Source: Pseudoruegeria sp. HB172150 (GTDB lineage Bacteria > Pseudomonadota > Alphaproteobacteria > Rhodobacterales > Rhodobacteraceae). Taken from it: a DNA stretch of 64,000 nucleotides. The translations under genes and the position numbers were made by a program. This document shows positions 60,998 to 64,000 of this stretch, in pieces. The DNA is taken from assembly GCF_013184805.1 (NCBI RefSeq), contig NZ_JAATNG010000005.1:186001-250000 (forward strand), read 5' to 3'. How positions within the stretch are numbered: position 1 is the first letter of the stretch; each line of letters opens with the position of its first letter. The notes under the pieces are model-generated. The model was not told the origin of the DNA, did no database searches, and saw only the letters and a program-made list of their open reading frames with translations.

Positions 60998-61816
60998 ATG
61001 AAACGCAGCTTATTGTTTCTGATATTGCTTGTAATGCTGGCCAGTCAGGGCCGAGCGGGCACCGAATCCGAGCTGCGCAAGCTGCTGACCGGAGACGATA
61101 GCCGGGGGTGGCATGCGGTCGGGCGATTGAATTTCGGCACTGTCAGCTTCTGCACCGGGGCGCTGATCGCGCCCGACATGGTCCTGACTGCCGCCCATTG
61201 CATGTACGACCCGACCACCGGCCAGCGCATCCCCGATGCGGAGATCGAGTTCCTCGCCGACTGGCGCGGCGGGCGTGCAGCCGCTTATCGCGGTGTTCGG
61301 CGGTCGGTGGTGCATCCGGATTACACCGCGCTGGGCGACGATTACATCCGGCGTGTTTCCTATGATCTTGCACTGCTTCAGCTCGACCAGCCGATCCGCA
61401 ACGGCTCGATCAGGCCGTTCAGTATGCATCCGCACCCACGCGCCGGAGACGAGGTCGGCGTCGTCAGTTATGCGTTCGACCGAGCTGACAGCCCGTCGCT
61501 GCAAGAGGTCTGCCATATTTTAGAGGCGCATGGCGCGTCGCTGATCATGAGCTGCGAGGTCGATTTCGGTTCTTCCGGCGCCCCGGTCTTCGTATTGCAG
61601 GGCGGCGAGGCGCAGATCGTCTCTGTCGTTTCGGCAAAGGCCGAGCTGCGCGGCGAACCGGTGTCGCTAGGTATGACGCTAGAGAAGCCGATGGCAGACC
61701 TGCTGGCGCTGGTCGAAAGCAACGATGGTGTGTTCGACAGGCCGAAGCCGGTGGTGCGGCGACTGACGCTTGAGGCCACCCAGGGAAGTACTGGCGCGAA
61801 GTTCGTGCGCCCGTGA
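60998..61816 (+). CDS. Secreted trypsin-like serine protease 1 (S1 family)
   Basis: This protein of about 272 residues has a signal peptide (MKRSLLFLILLVMLASQGRA). It contains the S1 catalytic triad: TAAHC (His), YDLALLQLD (Asp) and DFGSSGAPV (Ser in the G-x-SGAP form of V8-like/bacterial trypsin-like proteases). Four cysteines may form disulfides. A Gly-Ala-Lys-Phe-Val-Arg-Pro tail is shared with the next gene. The ATG at 60998 is preceded by TGGAAG; a GTG at 60986 is possible. Its stop overlaps the next start (GTGA). Confidence 0.92.
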   Translation: MKRSLLFLILLVMLASQGRAGTESELRKLLTGDDSRGWHAVGRLNFGTVSFCTGALIAPDMVLTAAHCMYDPTTGQRIPDAEIEFLADWRGGRAAAYRGVRRSVVHPDYTALGDDYIRRVSYDLALLQLDQPIRNGSIRPFSMHPHPRAGDEVGVVSYAFDRADSPSLQEVCHILEAHGASLIMSCEVDFGSSGAPVFVLQGGEAQIVSVVSAKAELRGEPVSLGMTLEKPMADLLALVESNDGVFDRPKPVVRRLTLEATQGSTGAKFVRP

Positions 61817-62631
61817 CGTACATCAGCGGGATACGGATTGCGCTGAGCCTGTGCCTCGCGGCACTGGCGACGCCGGCAATAGCACAGAATACCGGCTTGA
61901 TCCGGCTAACCGACCGCGACGATCTGTTCGGCTACGAGGCCATCGGGCGCCTTGAAGTCGGGAAAAGCGGCTATTGCACCGGCGTGCTGATCTCAACAGA
62001 CTTGGTGTTGACCGCCGCGCATTGCGTGATGGACCGTTCCGGAAAACGTTATGGCACCGAACTGCAATTCCGCGCCGGGTTGCGTGACGGAGTGGCTGTG
62101 GCAGAGCGAGCAGCACTGCGCACCGTGGTTCATCCCAGCTACGATCCTGCCGACCCTGCCGCACAGCGTGTCCTTTACGATGCGGCGCTGGTGCAGCTGG
62201 ACGCACCGATCCCGTCGGCGACTGCCGCACCCTTTCTTGTCTCCGAACCTTCCGGCAAGGGCAGCGAGATCAGCGTCGTCTCCTATGCCCGCGGCCGCGA
62301 CGAGGCATTGTCACGACAGGCGGTGTGTGGGTTGCTCTGGCGCTACAAGGGGCTTTTGTCGTTCGATTGCGATGTGACCTTCGGCGCCTCGGGCGCGCCG
62401 GTTTTCGAGCTGACCGGTCGCCGGGCGCGGATCGTGTCGCTGATATCCTCCGGTTTCCGCGAAGGTGGGCGAAGCATTTCCTACGGCATGGAATTGCCGG
62501 CGCTGGTAGGGCGGCTGAAACGGCAGCTTGCCAGCGGTGAGGGCGTTCACCCCAACAAACCAATACTGGATGCCCGGCGCATTAGGGTCGGCGACAGCAC
62601 GGGCACCGGCGCTAAATTTGTACGACCCTGA
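61813..62631 (+). CDS. Secreted trypsin-like serine protease 2 (tandem paralogue)
   Basis: This 272-residue protein has the signal peptide IALSLCLAALATPAIA. The triad is in TAAHC, YDAALVQLD and TFGASGAPV. Organisation, length and the final GAKFVRP match the upstream gene, so the pair is a tandem duplication that has diverged strongly in sequence. It starts at a GTG overlapping the upstream stop. The two may process the same periplasmic or extracellular targets, or one may activate the other. Confidence 0.92.
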   Translation: MTYISGIRIALSLCLAALATPAIAQNTGLIRLTDRDDLFGYEAIGRLEVGKSGYCTGVLISTDLVLTAAHCVMDRSGKRYGTELQFRAGLRDGVAVAERAALRTVVHPSYDPADPAAQRVLYDAALVQLDAPIPSATAAPFLVSEPSGKGSEISVVSYARGRDEALSRQAVCGLLWRYKGLLSFDCDVTFGASGAPVFELTGRRARIVSLISSGFREGGRSISYGMELPALVGRLKRQLASGEGVHPNKPILDARRIRVGDSTGTGAKFVRP

Positions 62632-62929
62632 GCTTGGCGCCAAGCAAGTGCAGTTGCATTGGAACTACCGTCCGGGTTGTCGCAAAGCTGCATCCGGAGG
62701 GCGGTCGCAGGGAAAAGCGATTTCAGACCGAGCAATCCTGCCGCGCCGTCGCCGAGACTTGAAGGCTAATCAAAATCCAGATCGGAAACGGCAAGACGCC
62801 TCCTTGCGAATAAGCGGCGGAATGGTGATTGCAGGCTGAAGTGAAGGTAGCAGCTCTAATGGCCTGGCAGCTGGAAGATCCTGCGATCACAGTGTGTTGT
62901 CTGCGCAGAGCCACCTAACCCGATAGGGA
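62632..62929. other. Intergenic region upstream of the hsp20 promoter
   Basis: About 300 bp after the protease genes show no ORF with coding character and no clear terminator. The hsp20 heat-shock promoter and its leader follow. Confidence 0.5.
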
Positions 62930-62957
62930 CTTGAAATCGAGTTTTCCCTACCCAAAT
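62930..62957 (+). promoter_or_regulatory. RpoH (sigma-32) heat-shock promoter of hsp20
   Basis: CTTGAAA, a 14-nt spacer and CCCAAAT match the RpoH consensus (CTTGAAA, 11-16 nt, CCCATNT) at 13 of 14 positions. It lies 98 bp before the Hsp20 GTG start, leaving a leader of about 90 nt. Confidence 0.8.
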
Positions 62958-63054
62958 CTGGATCAGCCGGATGCCCACAAGGGGCCGGCGATCAGCGGTC
63001 CGTCCCTAGTGGAGGGCCAAACATACATAGTTGTCGCTCAATGGAGGATGACCC

Positions 63055-63525
63055 GTGCGTAACTACGATCTTGCACCGCTTTACCGTGCGACCGTCGGCT
63101 TTGACCGTATCGCCGACCTGATGGACCGGGTGCTAACCAATGATGTCGCCCAGCCCGGCTACCCGCCCTACAACATCGAAAAAACCGACGAGAGCGCCTA
63201 TCGCATCTCGCTTGCCGTTGCCGGATTCACCGACGAGGAACTCTCGGTTGAGGTCCGCGAAAACGCGCTGATCGTATCGGCTCGCAAGGCCGAGGATACG
63301 ACGGATCGCACCTACCTGCACCGTGGCATCGCGACTCGCGCCTTCGAACGCAAGTTCCAGCTTGCCGACCATATCCGCGTGACCGGTGCAGTCCATGAGA
63401 ACGGTATGCTGCATATTGACCTCGTGCGCGAAGTGCCCGAGGCGCTGAAACCGCGGCAGATCGCGATCAGCAATGGAAAATCCGTCGACATGAAAGCCGT
63501 TGAAGCGGAGCAAGTCGAGGCGTAA
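63055..63525 (+). CDS. Small heat-shock protein Hsp20 (IbpA-like)
   Basis: This 156-residue protein has an N-terminal region YRATVGFDRIADLMDR typical of alphaproteobacterial IbpA-like proteins. An alpha-crystallin domain (PPYNIEKTDESAYRISLAVA, GIATRAFERKFQLADHI, then GMLHIDLVREVPE) and a C-terminal basic segment with a KPRQIAI I-x-I-type anchor follow. It is an ATP-independent holdase for unfolded proteins. GGAGG lies 9-13 nt before the GTG start. A RpoH promoter is upstream and a hairpin terminator downstream, so it is monocistronic and heat-inducible. Confidence 0.95.
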   Translation: MRNYDLAPLYRATVGFDRIADLMDRVLTNDVAQPGYPPYNIEKTDESAYRISLAVAGFTDEELSVEVRENALIVSARKAEDTTDRTYLHRGIATRAFERKFQLADHIRVTGAVHENGMLHIDLVREVPEALKPRQIAISNGKSVDMKAVEAEQVEA

Positions 63526-63550
63526 CCGTCCTTTCGGATCATGTGTCGAA

Positions 63551-63577
63551 GGCGCGCTCTGCGGGGCGCGCCCTTTT
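63551..63577 (+). terminator. Rho-independent terminator of hsp20
   Basis: A 7-bp stem GGCGCGC/GCGCGCC with an 8-nt loop is followed by CTTTT. It lies 25 bp after the stop and next to the convergent gene end. Confidence 0.75.
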
Positions 63578-63578
63578 G

Positions 63579-64000
63579 CTAGGTCTTGATCCAGCCGGTT
63601 TCGAGCATCGCGGCCCAGTCGTCGCGGCCTTCGCGCCGCGCCATTTCTGACATGCGCGAGGGATCATACGGCACAAGGCGGAAATTGACTCGCCAGCTGT
63701 CGCCTTTGCGTTCCAGTATCGCATAGTTGGCATCGGGCGTGCCGGCTTCGACCGCGTGGGGATAGGGCGTGTCATCGGTATAGCCTGGGACACCGACACT
63801 TCCGGGGTTCACGATCAACCGCCCGTCGGTGAGCCGGACGGCGCGGGGCAGGTGGGTATGTGCGCAGAGGATGACCTTGTGCGCACTGCTCCCCGCCAGT
63901 TCCGCGATCCCCTTGTGCGGCCGGCGGATCAGCGCGCCGTCGGGTCGTACCTCTTCCAGGAAATAGGTTTCGTCGTCCTGCGGAGTCGCGTGACACAGCA
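63579..64000 (-). CDS. Metallophosphoesterase (calcineurin-like), 5' truncated by the window
   Basis: The C-terminal part of about 139 residues is present. Visible motifs are LCHATP-x-DD near the edge, ILCAHTHLP (metal-binding G/A-H-T-H) and LIVNPGSVGVPGY, the NPGS motif of the YfcE/MJ0936 group. Its N-terminal metal ligands lie outside the window. The reaction and substrate are unknown; relatives are phosphodiesterases. It is transcribed leftward and converges on hsp20. Confidence 0.88.
   Translation of the reverse strand, partial: LCHATPQDDETYFLEEVRPDGALIRRPHKGIAELAGSSAHKVILCAHTHLPRAVRLTDGRLIVNPGSVGVPGYTDDTPYPHAVEAGTPDANYAILERKGDSWRVNFRLVPYDPSRMSEMARREGRDDWAAMLETGWIKT

Overview
The window is GC-rich, gene-dense chromosomal DNA from an alphaproteobacterium, most likely of the Rhodobacteraceae/Roseobacter type. 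The support is an NDUFS4-like complex I accessory subunit gene, an adjacent RpoE-ChrR (ECF sigma/zinc anti-sigma) pair with the singlet-oxygen regulon gene set, DUF1344, DUF1285 and DUF3833 proteins, a glcDEF operon and TadE/TadG-like proteins. I see no rRNA, CRISPR array, transposase, integrase or phage genes. There is one tRNA, tRNA-Arg(TCT).

Layout. 1-5.5 kb: the tail of an outer-membrane-like protein, small membrane and secreted proteins, an AT-rich islet with two overlapping small ORFs, uvrB, the NDUFS4-like gene and tRNA-Arg. 5.6-12.8 kb: a singlet-oxygen response and lipid-modification locus. The leftward genes are rpoE, chrR, an FAD amine-oxidase-like protein, a cyclopropane-synthase-like methyltransferase, an MFS carrier and DUF3833; the rightward genes are DUF1365 and an SDR. 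Two candidate RpoE promoters with an identical 18-nt spacer lie in front of rpoE and of the FAD gene. 13.1-15.8 kb: TadE-like, TadG-like and a glycine-rich secreted protein, set in AT-rich spacers.

16.1-26.2 kb: a tightly packed eleven-gene catabolic operon. It encodes a creatininase-family amidohydrolase, a cytosine-deaminase-like amidohydrolase, an FAD-linked oxidase, a quinone-reductase-like flavoprotein, a complete ABC importer, FolD, an IclR regulator, a second FolD-like protein that has lost the catalytic Lys and Gln, and an exported NTF2-like protein. Its substrate is unknown to me and it is the best candidate here for an undescribed system: probably uptake and ring opening of a small N-heterocycle coupled to one-carbon (folate) chemistry.

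26.8-38.5 kb: a signalling block. It has three hybrid-less sensor kinases, two single-domain receivers, an Hpt protein, and a receiver fused to a GGDEF-like domain whose GGDEF motif is destroyed. A glycosyltransferase, an ABC exporter and a periplasmic molybdopterin-fold-like protein sit among them. 38.9-42.8 kb: sugar catabolism (fuconolactonase-like amidohydrolase, FucU, aldose 1-epimerase, SMP-30 lactonase, KDPGal aldolase). 43.2-46.4 kb: an ExoY-like sugar transferase, a WYL regulator, a VOC protein, hydroxypyruvate isomerase and DUF1285. 46.4-53.2 kb: a MoxR/DUF58/DUF4159 (Bat-like) operon. 53.3-56.5 kb: a methyl-accepting chemotaxis protein and DUF599. 56.5-60.9 kb: glcD-glcE-glcF with a small, apparently frameshifted secreted-protein ORF between D and E. 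61-62.6 kb: tandem trypsin-like proteases. 63-64 kb: an Hsp20 gene behind a textbook RpoH promoter, and a truncated metallophosphoesterase.

All assignments come from reading the translated sequence and motifs; no database search was run.
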